49,805 nt of DNA from an uncultured Eubacteriales bacterium (GCA_900547315.1 URGI01000002.1:1-49805); one strand, 5' to 3'; shown: positions 23,808 through 31,690, counted from the first letter of the stretch. Notes: generated by a model from the letters alone, not told the origin. A program made the numbers and translations.

Positions 23808-24003
23808 TTCTTCCCCCAAAGAATTACGAAAACGCCTATTATCGCGTAACAAAATGATTACAAAGACTATACCGCAATATCTGGAACTTGTACAGGAGAA
23901 AATAGAAAAAATTTTAAGTTATTTTTTTGGCTGTCCGCGGCGGAAGAAAATACGTGAAAAAACGCAGATATTTTGCGCGAAGCCTTGAAAATATAGGAAG
24001 CAT

Positions 24004-24873
24004 ATGATAAACTTCTCTATTATAGTGATAATGGACGTGGTATGCTCTGCCGCGCGGAATACAGGGACGGAAAAGAGAACATTAAAGACAATCCTTATAA
24101 TATGCCTCGTGCTTGTGACGGCGGCGTTTGCCGCGGGGCAGGTATATTCGCGCGTCGTGACGGATACCGTGCCGCCCGTGATAACTCTCGATTCGGACAG
24201 TATTACCGTCAGCGTCGATGACGGGCGCGACGCGCTGCTGCGCGGCGTGACCGCGTCTGACGCGAAGGACGGGGACCTGACCGGACAGATCATAGTCTCC
24301 GGCGTGTCGAAGCTCATCAGCAACAACACCGCGAAGGTGTCGTACATGGTGTTCGACAAGGCGGGGAACATGGCGTCGGCAACGCGGTACGTGGTCTATT
24401 CCGACTATCACCGCCCGCGCTTCATGCTTACCACGCCTCTGGTGTACAGTCTCGGCGAGACCGTCTCGATCACAGGCCGCCTTCAGGCACAGGACGCTGT
24501 GGACGGGGATATCACAAGCTCGATACGCGTCCTCTCGTCCGACATCATCAGCAGCACTGAGGGCGTCTATAACCTGACGCTCCAGGTCATAAACTCGCTG
24601 GGAGACACCGCTCAGGTCACGCTGCCCGTGACGATCCGCGCGGAGGCGGACGGGGATTCCGCGGTCAAGCTCCGGCGCTATCTCGTCTATGTCGGTCTCG
24701 GCGATAACTTCGAGCCGAGAAATTATATAGAATCCGTGTCTGCAGGCTCGGTCTCCGACGTGAGGATAGACAGCAATGTGGATACGCAGAGCGCGGGCTG
24801 TTATCTCGTGACCTACACCGTCACCTCCGGCGGACGCTCAAGCTCCGCGCTGATGACGGTAGTCGTGGAGTAA
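24004..24873 (+). CDS. Membrane-anchored protein with Ig-like (DUF5011-type) repeats
   Basis: The frame encodes up to 289 residues. A transmembrane segment (ILIICLVLVTAAFAAGQVY, about 30-48) leads into an extracytoplasmic region with two or three tandem Ig-like units. The first starts PPVITLDSDSITVSVDDG and contains VTASDAKDGDLTG; the second contains LQAQDAVDGDITSSIRV; both have the D-x-x-D-G-D pattern of DUF5011. A third, shorter unit ends SSALMTVVVE. It is the first gene of a rightward exopolysaccharide operon, with its stop just before the GGAGG of the kinase gene. The start is uncertain: AGGAAG precedes 24004 at short distance. A scaffold or glycan-binding role is plausible. Confidence 0.7.
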   Translation: MINFSIIVIMDVVCSAARNTGTEKRTLKTILIICLVLVTAAFAAGQVYSRVVTDTVPPVITLDSDSITVSVDDGRDALLRGVTASDAKDGDLTGQIIVSGVSKLISNNTAKVSYMVFDKAGNMASATRYVVYSDYHRPRFMLTTPLVYSLGETVSITGRLQAQDAVDGDITSSIRVLSSDIISSTEGVYNLTLQVINSLGDTAQVTLPVTIRAEADGDSAVKLRRYLVYVGLGDNFEPRNYIESVSAGSVSDVRIDSNVDTQSAGCYLVTYTVTSGGRSSSALMTVVVE

Positions 24874-24884
24874 GGAGGCAGCGA

Positions 24885-26339
24885 ATGGACAAGAACGAAA
24901 TACGCGCGGAAAACATTTCGCTCATCTGCCTGCTGCGCACGCTGAAAAAGAATCTGTGGATGATAACTGCCGCCGCAGCGATATTTGCAATGCTCGTCTC
25001 GCTATACGCGGACTTTGTTCGCAAGCCCGTGTACAGAGCCGGCATGACCTATGCCGTCACCTCGCGCATGAGCGGGTACAGTACCCGAAATATTACGGCG
25101 GCAAAGGAACTGGCATCCATACTCACCGAGGTGCTGGATAACCGGATCGTAAACGACACGATCCGCGCCTCGTCCGAGGAGCTGCGCGGCTATTCCGGCG
25201 GCATAAAGGCAAAGCTTGTAGAGAACAGCAACTTCGTTGTCGTGACCTCGGAATCCGGCTCGCAGCGCGAGGCCTTTCTGGCGCTGGTCGCGCTGAGGGA
25301 TAATTTCGATACGATCTCCGATTATATATCCAGCAATATCGTCGCGCAGGTGATACAGGAGCCGCGAGTCTCCTCCTCGCCCGTAAATTCGATGAACGTC
25401 CGGCGCACCGCGATGAAGGCGGCGCTGATAGGCGCGGTGCTGATGGCGGCGGCGATAGTCGAGATATCCGTCATGAGCGAGACGGTGCAGACCCGCAGCG
25501 GCGCGAAGAGCCTGATAGACGCGCCGGTCATCGCAATGCTGGGGCATGAAAAGGGCGCAAGAAAGAAAAAGCGCAGGGGAGCGGGCGCGATACTCATAAA
25601 TTCCCCCGCGGTCAGCCTTGCGTACACCGAACAGATAAATTCCCTGTGCTCGAGGATCGAGCGCGAAAAGCGCGAAAAGGGCGGCGGCATCGTGCTCGTC
25701 ACGAGTGTCGGCGCGAACGAGGGCAAGTCCACGGCCGCGGCGAATATTGCGATAAGCCTCGCGTCGCGCGGCTACAAGGTCGCGCTTATAGACGCCGACC
25801 TCCGCAACCCCAGCCAGACGGAGCTGTTCGGCGGGCGCTGGAGCAGTCCACTGCCGTTCAACAAGATGCTTGCAAAGCCGTTCTCCGTCGAGGCGCTGAA
25901 CACCTGCGCCAAGTACGACGTGGATACGAACGTCATGATGCCCTTCTCGCAGTACAGCGACGAGCGCTGCACGGAGCTTCTTTCGTCGGAGACGATGCGC
26001 CGCAGCATCGAGCGCCTGCGCAGGCTCGACTTTGTCGTGATAGATACGCCGCCAATGGGCATGTTCCCTGACGCGGAGCTGCTGTGCGACATGGCCGATC
26101 AGTCGATGCTCGTCGTCCGGCAGGACACCATCCCCGCGGCGGATATAAACGACTGCGTCGACGCGCTCAATAACAGCAGCGCGCATTTCCTCGGCTGCGT
26201 GCTCAACGATATGCGCGGCAGCAGCGGCTACGGTTACGGTTACGGATACGGCCGCGGCTACGGCTATGGAAAGAAGTACGGATATTACGGCAATTATAAA
26301 AAAGAGGCCGGCTCTGCGGACGGCAGGATGAATGGTTAA
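24885..26339 (+). CDS. Chain-length determinant/BY-kinase fusion (Wzc/CpsCD-like)
   Basis: The 484-residue inner-membrane protein joins a Wzz-type co-polymerase part and a bacterial tyrosine kinase. Two transmembrane helices (about 25-43 and about 180-200) flank a short extracytoplasmic domain. The kinase has Walker A VGANEGKST (about 274-282), Walker A' VALIDADLR and Walker B DFVVIDTPP. The C-terminus (about 449-476) is a Tyr/Gly cluster, GYGYGYGYGRGYGYG, the usual autophosphorylation site. In most Firmicutes these two parts are separate genes, so the fusion is noteworthy but not unique. GGAGGCAGCGA precedes the ATG. It overlaps the next gene by eight bases. Confidence 0.9.
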   Translation: MDKNEIRAENISLICLLRTLKKNLWMITAAAAIFAMLVSLYADFVRKPVYRAGMTYAVTSRMSGYSTRNITAAKELASILTEVLDNRIVNDTIRASSEELRGYSGGIKAKLVENSNFVVVTSESGSQREAFLALVALRDNFDTISDYISSNIVAQVIQEPRVSSSPVNSMNVRRTAMKAALIGAVLMAAAIVEISVMSETVQTRSGAKSLIDAPVIAMLGHEKGARKKKRRGAGAILINSPAVSLAYTEQINSLCSRIEREKREKGGGIVLVTSVGANEGKSTAAANIAISLASRGYKVALIDADLRNPSQTELFGGRWSSPLPFNKMLAKPFSVEALNTCAKYDVDTNVMMPFSQYSDERCTELLSSETMRRSIERLRRLDFVVIDTPPMGMFPDAELLCDMADQSMLVVRQDTIPAADINDCVDALNNSSAHFLGCVLNDMRGSSGYGYGYGYGRGYGYGKKYGYYGNYKKEAGSADGRMNG

Positions 26340-27225
26340 AAACGTGGAAGCAGATAAGAATCAAAACTATAACTATATAGATATATCTGAGCTGCTCTCG
26401 CGCTTTTTCAGAGAGCTTAAAAAGCTGTGGCTTCCGGCGATAATCGTGACGGCGGCCTTCGCGGCGCTGTTCGCGGTGCGCGCGAAGATGAACTATACGC
26501 CGATGTATCAGTCGCGTGCCATGTTCACCGTCAGCTCCGGCTATTCGTCGGACGATATCCTCTCTTACAGCTACTACTACGATAACGAGGCGGCAAAGCA
26601 GCTCGCCGCAGCTTTCCCATATATGCTGGGAACCGACGTTATGAACGAGCTTGTGCGAAACGAGCTGGGCGTGAGCTATATAAACGGCAGCATAAGGGCG
26701 GAGGCCGTCGCGGATACGAACCTCTTCGTACTCACTGTCACCAGCTCTGACCCGCAGGACGCATATGATATTCTCGAGGCCGTGATAGCGAGCTATCCGC
26801 GCGTGGCGCTCTATATGGTGGACTATTCGCAGGTCATCATGAAGAGCGAACCGACGGTGCCCACCGCGCCGTACAACAGCTTTTCATGGAAAGGCTCGGC
26901 GGTCAAGGGCGGCATACTCGGCCTCGGCCTGAGCTGCCTTGCGGCGCTCGTGCTCGCCATGATGCGCAAGACGATATTCAGCGCGGCAGACCTCAAAGCA
27001 TCGGCGAATGTGCCGATACTGGCGAGCGCGGGCGCGGCCTGTCGGAAGGTCAGGCGTAGCGCATCGCAATTGCGCGCGCGATCCTGCGCGACGCTCCGAT
27101 ACTCCTCATGGACGAGGCGACGAGCGCGCTGGACGTTGCGACCGAGCGGCAGGTGCTGCGCAGCATATTGGAGCACTGCCCGGATAAGACCTGCATCGTC
27201 ACGACGCACCGCCCCAGCGTACTGA
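26332..27225 (+). pseudogene. Truncated Wzz-type chain-length protein fused to out-of-frame ABC sequence
   Basis: Residues 1 to about 232 are a second Wzz-like co-polymerase: a cytoplasmic start, helix 1 (LWLPAIIVTAAFAALFAV), an extracytoplasmic domain, helix 2 (about 190-213) and the cytoplasmic lead-in IFSAADLKASANVPILAS. At about 27020-27036 homology stops. The remaining 60-odd residues (AACRKVRRSASQLRARSC and on) are Arg/Ser-rich nonsense, because the frame has run into the 3' end of an ABC exporter gene in another frame. The kinase or end region expected after PVLAS-type motifs is lost. The truncated protein could still be made, as its ribosome site and frame up to the joint are intact. 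Confidence 0.75.
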
Positions 27226-27314
27226 GCATGTGCAGCAGGGTGTACCGCGTGCTTGACACGAGAGTGACGGAGCTGTCGGAAGAGGAAAGCGCGCGTATGG
27301 TCATGGATTTCTAA
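27027..27314 (+). pseudogene. 3' remnant of an ABC exporter ATPase with internal TAG
   Basis: Read in the frame of the stop at 27312-27314, the sequence begins RGRGLSEGQA, then TAG (27057-27059), then RIAIARAILRDAPILLMDEA and TSALDVATERQVLR. This is the ABC signature (LSEGQAQR), Walker B and D-loop. It ends with THRPSVLSMCSRVYRVLD (H-loop) and a short tail. The TAG replaces a Gln codon (CAG) by a single C-to-T change. Walker A, the Q-loop and the entire membrane domain are missing. It was probably a lipid/polysaccharide exporter of the MsbA type belonging to this locus before a deletion joined it to the Wzz gene. Confidence 0.85.
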
Positions 27315-27341
27315 AATTAAATATAAAAAGGAGAAAGTGCT

Positions 27342-27509
27342 ATGAAGCTTTTCAAGAAAAAGAAGAATACGCCTGTGGTCATCATCAAGAAGGTTCGCCG
27401 CCGCTATCATAAGCTGTTCTTTGTTATCGGCGCGGCGATAGGCGGCGCTGTCGGCTTCAACCTCAGAAAGATAGTTGACAAGCTGTCCGAAAAGCTTGCG
27501 AAGAAGTAA
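27342..27509 (+). CDS. 55-residue basic membrane protein
   Basis: The frame begins MKLFKKKKNTPVVIIKKVRR and has one hydrophobic stretch (about 25-39, LFFVIGAAIGGAVGF) with a GxxxG-type pattern, then an amphipathic basic helix LRKIVDKLSEKLAKK. It resembles the short YtxH-like proteins in layout but is not assigned. AAAAAGGAGAAAGTGCT gives a strong ribosome site. It starts 27 bases after the ABC remnant and ends before a strong hairpin, so it would be the last gene of the exopolysaccharide transcript. Confidence 0.75.
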   Translation: MKLFKKKKNTPVVIIKKVRRRYHKLFFVIGAAIGGAVGFNLRKIVDKLSEKLAKK

Positions 27510-27522
27510 ATAAGAAAAACGC

Positions 27523-27560
27523 AGAAGAGCGGGGACTCGGTTCAGAGTCCCCGCTCTTCT
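27523..27560. terminator. Convergent terminator
   Basis: AGAAGAGCGGGGACTC and GAGTCCCCGCTCTTCT form a perfect 16-bp stem. The minus strand follows with GCGTTTTT, so it best fits the leftward cupin gene, while also ending the exopolysaccharide transcript. Confidence 0.85.
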
Positions 27561-27609
27561 GATGCTGTTGTCTGGGTGTTGTCTGAGTGAACGGTTGCTT
27601 GACTATATC

Positions 27610-27966
27610 TTACAGCGCGTTATACTCTGTGTCGCTGACAGGCTCGCACCACTCGTTGCGGCAGTCCTCGCCGGGAACCTCAACGGCGATATGGCTGAAC
27701 CAGCTGTCGGCCTTCACACCGTGCCAGTGCTTGACATTCGCAGGAATGGTGACGACATCGCCGATGCTCAGACTCTGCGCGGGCTTGCCCTCCTCCTGAT
27801 ACCAGCCCTCGCCGTCAACACAGATGAGCAGCTGTCCGCCGCCGTTCGTGCGCGCGGTGGAGAGATGATATTTGAGGGAAGAATCGGTTATCCCCTTGCT
27901 GATGAGTGCGGTTATGGTCACGATGGAGCGCAGGCTGGAGCTTATAACAAGAACCTTTTTGGACAT
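27610..27966 (-). pseudogene. In-frame flavodoxin/CMD/cupin chimera
   Basis: The 118-residue frame has three origins. Residues 1-13 (MSKKVLVISSSLR) are the start of a flavodoxin/NADPH-dependent FMN reductase. Residues 12-42 (RSIVTITALISKGITDSSLK and on) fit the core of a carboxymuconolactone-decarboxylase (CMD) protein, which normally continues VTKEEI. Residues 42-118 are the C-terminal half of a cupin (GGGQLLICVDGEGWYQEEG, NVKHWHG, SHIAVEVPGE). The first cupin metal-binding motif (HxH) is lost. GGAGGATAAT and a MerR-type promoter precede the ATG. Two in-frame deletions from a flavodoxin, CMD-cupin operon would explain it. A functional fusion or an assembly artefact are the alternatives. Confidence 0.7.
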
Positions 27967-28001
27967 ATTATCCTCCGTATGTATCGGTAATTTAGTATCG
28001 G

Positions 28002-28031
28002 TTGACAGCGGCGCTGTCCCCATGCTATAAT
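28002..28031 (+). promoter_or_regulatory. Promoter of merR
   Basis: TTGACA (28002-28007) and TATAAT (28026-28031) are 18 bases apart and would start transcription about 65 bases upstream of the regulator ATG. Confidence 0.75.
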
Positions 28032-28033
28032 AT

Positions 28034-28064
28034 ATTATATAATCTAAAGCTGACTTTAGGTCGA
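28034..28064 (-). promoter_or_regulatory. MerR-type promoter with dyad operator
   Basis: On the minus strand, TCGACC (28059-28064) and TATAAT (28034-28039) are separated by 19 bases, the over-long spacer typical of MerR-activated promoters. The perfect dyad CTAAAG-CTGA-CTTTAG (28044-28059) occupies that spacer. It would control the chimeric flavodoxin/CMD/cupin frame and lies between the two divergent -10 boxes and the merR gene. Confidence 0.8.
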
Positions 28065-28103
28065 GACGTAAATGAAAAATTTTTGTTAACAGAGGAAACG
28101 CAT

Positions 28104-28544
28104 ATGTATACGATAGGTCAGGTATCGGAGATGTTCTCGCTCCCGATATCCACGCTGAGATATTATGATAAAGAGGGGCTGTTCCCGCAGATGGAACGAA
28201 GCTCCGGCATCCGCCGCTTCAGCGAGCGCGAGCTGGAGGCTCTGCGCGTTATCGAGTGCCTGAAAAGATCGGGGCTGGAGATAAAGGAGATAAAGCAGTT
28301 CATGCAGTGGTGCGCGGAGGGGAGCAGCACATACCCGCAGCGCCATGAGCTGTTCGTGCAGCAGATGGAGACGGTGAAGGCCGAGATGAGCCGGCTTGAG
28401 AAAACGCTGGACATGCTGCGCTTCAAGTGCTGGTACTATGAGCGGGCGATGGCCGACGGCAGCGAGGACGCGCTGCACGAGATGATACCGGACAAGCTCC
28501 CGCCGGAGATAAAGGCGATATACGACAACGCACATTCGGACTGA
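28104..28544 (+). CDS. MerR-family transcriptional regulator
   Basis: The 147-residue protein has the MerR winged HTH at its start (YTIGQVSEMFSLPISTLRYY, then DKEGLFP and SGIRRFSERELEALRVIECL). A dimerisation coiled coil follows (about 85-115, ELFVQQMETVKAEMSRLEKT), then a short effector region WYYERAMADG. No Cys pair for metal or redox sensing is evident; there is one Cys in the coiled coil end (FKCWYYE) and two in the first half. Relatives beside flavodoxin/CMD-cupin genes are common. GAGG lies eight bases before ATG 28104. It is divergent from the chimeric gene, with the 19-bp-spacer promoter between them. Confidence 0.92.
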   Translation: MYTIGQVSEMFSLPISTLRYYDKEGLFPQMERSSGIRRFSERELEALRVIECLKRSGLEIKEIKQFMQWCAEGSSTYPQRHELFVQQMETVKAEMSRLEKTLDMLRFKCWYYERAMADGSEDALHEMIPDKLPPEIKAIYDNAHSD

Positions 28545-28556
28545 TAATTGTCACCT

Positions 28557-28600
28557 ACAGCCCCTATTCTTACAAGAATGTAAGCTTAGGGGCTGTATTT
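28557..28600 (+). terminator. Terminator of merR
   Basis: ACAGCCCCT and AGGGGCTGT pair, with an inner CTTACA/TGTAAG stem, followed by ATTTGT. It stands about ten bases after the merR stop. Confidence 0.75.
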
Positions 28601-28675
28601 GTAAGGCAAAGCTATGGCAAGCGCTGCCCCGGCGCGGTAAAATACATGCGTAAACCAAGGAAAGGGGTCAGCGAG

Positions 28676-28855
28676 ATGAAAAAGACTGAAAAAACAAATT
28701 GGCTTGACAAGATCGACGGCATCATCAGAAGCGACAGCGGGCTTGGAGAACTTATGCTGGGAGCAAGCATACTGTACGGCGTCTCCGACCCCTGCGGAGC
28801 CGTGTACTCCGCATGCGCCGCGATGTGCGGCAGTAAATACTGCAAGGAGAAATGA
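28676..28855 (+). CDS. 59-residue Cys-rich small peptide upstream of BceAB
   Basis: The frame begins MKKTEKTNWLDKIDGIIRSD and ends VYSACAAMCGSKYCKEK. The first 30 residues are charged then amphipathic; the last 20 hold four Cys (40, 47, 51, 56). AAAGGGG precedes ATG 28676 by about nine bases; an earlier in-frame ATG at 28646 has no ribosome site. Its last codons contain the AAGGAG used by the ABC gene two bases downstream, so the two are coupled. The layout (leader-like half, Cys-rich half, adjacent Bce-type transporter) could be a secreted or modified peptide, but no modifying enzyme is nearby. A small membrane-associated accessory protein is an alternative. Confidence 0.65.
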   Translation: MKKTEKTNWLDKIDGIIRSDSGLGELMLGASILYGVSDPCGAVYSACAAMCGSKYCKEK

Positions 28856-28857
28856 CA

Positions 28858-29622
28858 ATGCCTATTCTCGAAGTAAAAAATCTGAAGAAAATCTATACCT
28901 CCCGTTTCGGCGGCAACAGCGTTCAGGCGCTCACGAACGTCAGCTTCTCGGTCGAGAAGGGCGAATACGTCGCCATCATGGGCGAGAGCGGCAGCGGCAA
29001 GACGACGCTTCTGAATATCCTCGCTTCGCTCGATAAGCCGAGCTCCGGACAAGTCCTGCTCAACGGACGCAACATCGTCGATATAAAGGAGAAGGAGATA
29101 TCCGCCTTCCGCCGTGACAATCTGGGCTTCGTGTTTCAGGATTTTAATCTGCTCGACACCTTTTCTATTCAGGACAATATCTTCCTGCCGCTGGTGCTCT
29201 CGGGCAAGAAGTACGACGAGATGAGCCGCGCGCTCGATCCTATTGCCGCAAAGCTCGGCATACGCGATATTCTGCAAAAGTACCCCTATGAGGTGTCCGG
29301 CGGACAGAAGCAGCGCACCGCCGTCGCCCGCGCCCTCATCACAAACCCGCAGCTCATCCTCGCCGATGAGCCGACCGGCGCGCTCGACTCCAAGGCGACC
29401 GACCAGCTCCTGCGCCTGTTCGAGCAGATAAATCACGACGGCCAGACCATCCTCATGGTCACGCACTCGACCAAGGCCGCCTCCCACGCAAAGCGCGTCA
29501 TGTTCATCAAGGACGGCGAGGTGTTCCACCAGATATATCGCGGCGAGATGAACGAGGAGGATATGTACGCCAAGATATCCGACACGCTCAAGCTGCTGCA
29601 GAAAGGCGGCCGCGATGAATAA
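28858..29622 (+). CDS. Bce-type ABC transporter ATP-binding protein
   Basis: The 254-residue ATPase has all core motifs: Walker A GESGSGKTT, Q-loop FVFQDFNLLD, signature VSGGQKQRTAVARAL, Walker B LILADEPTGALDS and H-loop MVTHSTKAAS. FQDFNLLDTFSIQDNI is characteristic of the MacB/BceA group, which with a BceB permease frees lipid II-cycle intermediates from peptide antibiotics and also works in sensing. The ATG at 28858 has AAGGAG eight bases upstream; the ATG at 28852 would be too close. It overlaps the permease gene by eight bases. No BceRS two-component system is adjacent. Confidence 0.93.
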   Translation: MPILEVKNLKKIYTSRFGGNSVQALTNVSFSVEKGEYVAIMGESGSGKTTLLNILASLDKPSSGQVLLNGRNIVDIKEKEISAFRRDNLGFVFQDFNLLDTFSIQDNIFLPLVLSGKKYDEMSRALDPIAAKLGIRDILQKYPYEVSGGQKQRTAVARALITNPQLILADEPTGALDSKATDQLLRLFEQINHDGQTILMVTHSTKAASHAKRVMFIKDGEVFHQIYRGEMNEEDMYAKISDTLKLLQKGGRDE

Positions 29623-31648
29623 GCTCTTTTACCCCAAGCTTGCAGGGCAAAATATAATAAAAAACGGCAAGTTCTATTTCCCGTATCTGCTGACAGTTGT
29701 TATCAGCGCGGCGGCGTTCTATATTATGACGGCGCTGTCCTATTACAACGATCTGCCGGGGAAGCAGCGCTATGACTATCTGATGATGTTCATGACGCTT
29801 GGCAGCTTTGTACTGGCGCTTTTTATCGTGATATTCCTGAGCTATACCAACAGCTTCCTGATGAAGCGCCGCAGTAAGGAGCTGGGTCTGTATAACATCC
29901 TCGGCATGGGCAAGGGCAGCATCGGCCTTGTGCTGTGCTGGGAGTCGCTGTACACATGGCTGTGCGGCATCGTCATCGGCATCCCGCTCGGTATGCTGTT
30001 CCAGAAGCTTGTGATGATGGTCGTCGGGCGCATGATGCGCTTCAATACGGTGTTCGAGTTCTATGTCTCCGTCAAGGGCATCGCAGCGACCGCGATACTG
30101 TTCGCCGCCGTCATCGCCCTGACGCTGCTGAATAATCTCCGTCGCCTGCACCTTCAGCGCCCGGTCGAGCTGCTGCACGGCCAGAACGCGGGGGAGCGCG
30201 AGCCGAAGACGAAATGGCTGCTCACGCTGCTGGGCATCGGCACCCTCGGCGCGGGCTATTACATCGCCGTGACAACGAAGGATGCGTTTGACGCACTCAG
30301 CGTGTATTTTCTCGCCGTAATTCTTGTCATTATCGGTACCTACTGCCTGTTTTCGGCGGTGAGCATCGCGGTTCTCAAGGCGCTGAGAAGAAATAAGAGA
30401 TTTTATTATAAGACCGGCAACTTCATCGGCATCTCCGGTATGCTGCACCGCATGAACCGCAACGCCTTCGGCCTTGCAAATATCTGCATCCTCTCAACCA
30501 TGGTGCTTGTCATGGTATCGGCTACGTTATCACTCTATATCGGCACGGCGGACAGCGTAAATAGCCACTATCCCTCTGACCTTGCCGGAGTGTTTTATTA
30601 TAACTATGACGATAATTTTGACGCCGAGGGCATAGAAGCCGGACTCACCGCCGCCGTGCGCGAGCAGGGGCTTGAGCCGACAAGGGTCTGGAGCTACAGC
30701 TATATGTCGCTTTATATGGTCGGAAACAACAACGAGCTTGCAAACATCGGAGACGGAAGCTCCGGCAGTACGGTGCTTACCGTCATGCTCACGGCGGCTG
30801 ACTATGAGAGCATATGCGGCAAAAGACTGACGCTTGCACCGGATGAGGTGATGTACGTCGGCGGCGACTCACGCTATGATACGCTGAATTTCGCATTTAT
30901 CGACAAAAACGGCAGCGTGGAGCGATGCAGCTTCAAGACCGTGGAGCCCGACACCGAGTTTGAGATAGGCGAGTTCATGGTCACGGTGACAAAAGCAAGA
31001 TATATCATATTCTCCGACATGGAGGCGCTGCGCGGTGTCTGGCAGGAAATCGAGAACACAAAGGACGAACTGAGCAGCGTTGCGCAAATGACGAGGCATG
31101 TTTGCCTTGACGTTTCGGGCAGCAACGAGCAGAAGCGCGAATGTGCCGTGGCGATATCCGATTGGGAGAATGTCCGGCCGCACGTTGCAGACAAAAAAAT
31201 CGAGTGGCAGCGCTACTACGTTGATGAACAGTCCAAAAACAGAGAGGAACTTTATTCGATGAACGGAGGCTTTTTGTTCCTCGGCGGCTTCCTCGGGATA
31301 ATATTTATGATGGCGATGGTGCTGATAATCTACTATAAGCAGATATCAGAGGGCTATGAGGATCGTGAGCGCTACCGGATTATGCAGCAGGTGGGTCTGC
31401 AAAAGGAGGAGGTACGCAGCAGCATAAATAAGCAGGTGCTCATCGTGTTCTTTGCGCCGCTGGTAGTCGCGGCGGTGCATGTGGCGTTCGACTTCAGCCT
31501 CGTGAAGCTGATGCTTCAGCTCTTCGGCCTGATGAACGTGCAGCTTGCGATGTGGTGCACGGTCGGCAGCTTTCTGGGCTTTGCGCTGATATACGCGCTC
31601 GTGTATATGCGCACGGCGAAGGTGTATTATAAGATAGTAAGTGAATAA
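29615..31648 (+). CDS. BceB-type FtsX-domain permease
   Basis: The 677-residue membrane protein fits the BceB layout. There are four N-terminal helices with the first FtsX core (YLLTVVISAAAFYIMTAL, SFLMKRRSKELGLYNILGMG), helices near 200-300, and an extracytoplasmic domain of about 240 residues (about 330-550) that in BceB contacts the peptide/lipid complex. A C-terminal FtsX unit with three helices follows (GGFLFLGGFLGIIFMMAMVL, YRIMQQVGLQKEEV). KRRSKELGLYNILGM is the coupling-helix region. It is translationally coupled to the ATPase gene. Substrates of such pairs are peptide antibiotics such as bacitracin or lantibiotics; which one applies here cannot be seen. Confidence 0.92.
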   Translation: MNKLFYPKLAGQNIIKNGKFYFPYLLTVVISAAAFYIMTALSYYNDLPGKQRYDYLMMFMTLGSFVLALFIVIFLSYTNSFLMKRRSKELGLYNILGMGKGSIGLVLCWESLYTWLCGIVIGIPLGMLFQKLVMMVVGRMMRFNTVFEFYVSVKGIAATAILFAAVIALTLLNNLRRLHLQRPVELLHGQNAGEREPKTKWLLTLLGIGTLGAGYYIAVTTKDAFDALSVYFLAVILVIIGTYCLFSAVSIAVLKALRRNKRFYYKTGNFIGISGMLHRMNRNAFGLANICILSTMVLVMVSATLSLYIGTADSVNSHYPSDLAGVFYYNYDDNFDAEGIEAGLTAAVREQGLEPTRVWSYSYMSLYMVGNNNELANIGDGSSGSTVLTVMLTAADYESICGKRLTLAPDEVMYVGGDSRYDTLNFAFIDKNGSVERCSFKTVEPDTEFEIGEFMVTVTKARYIIFSDMEALRGVWQEIENTKDELSSVAQMTRHVCLDVSGSNEQKRECAVAISDWENVRPHVADKKIEWQRYYVDEQSKNREELYSMNGGFLFLGGFLGIIFMMAMVLIIYYKQISEGYEDRERYRIMQQVGLQKEEVRSSINKQVLIVFFAPLVVAAVHVAFDFSLVKLMLQLFGLMNVQLAMWCTVGSFLGFALIYALVYMRTAKVYYKIVSE

Positions 31649-31655
31649 GCTGCTG

Positions 31656-31690
31656 CCCCCGACCCGACGGCTTTGACGGGTCGGGGGTTC
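31656..31690 (+). terminator. Terminator of the Bce operon
   Basis: CCCCCGACCCG (31656-31666) and CGGGTCGGGGG (31677-31687) form an 11-bp stem followed by TTC, eight bases after the permease stop. Confidence 0.85.

Noticed and set aside
23854..23988. 44-codon frame starting MITKTIPQYLELVQEKIEKI between the divergent glycan genes
   Set aside because: No ribosome site, AT-rich promoter DNA, and no recognisable domain; probably chance.
23987..24025. TTGAAA and TAAACT boxes around the start of the Ig-like protein gene
   Set aside because: The boxes lie across the start codon, so they cannot drive that gene from its start; the true promoter was not located.
27057..27059. Readthrough or recoding of TAG in the ABC signature motif
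   Set aside because: The ABC gene lacks Walker A and its membrane domain, so readthrough would not give a working protein; simple decay fits better.
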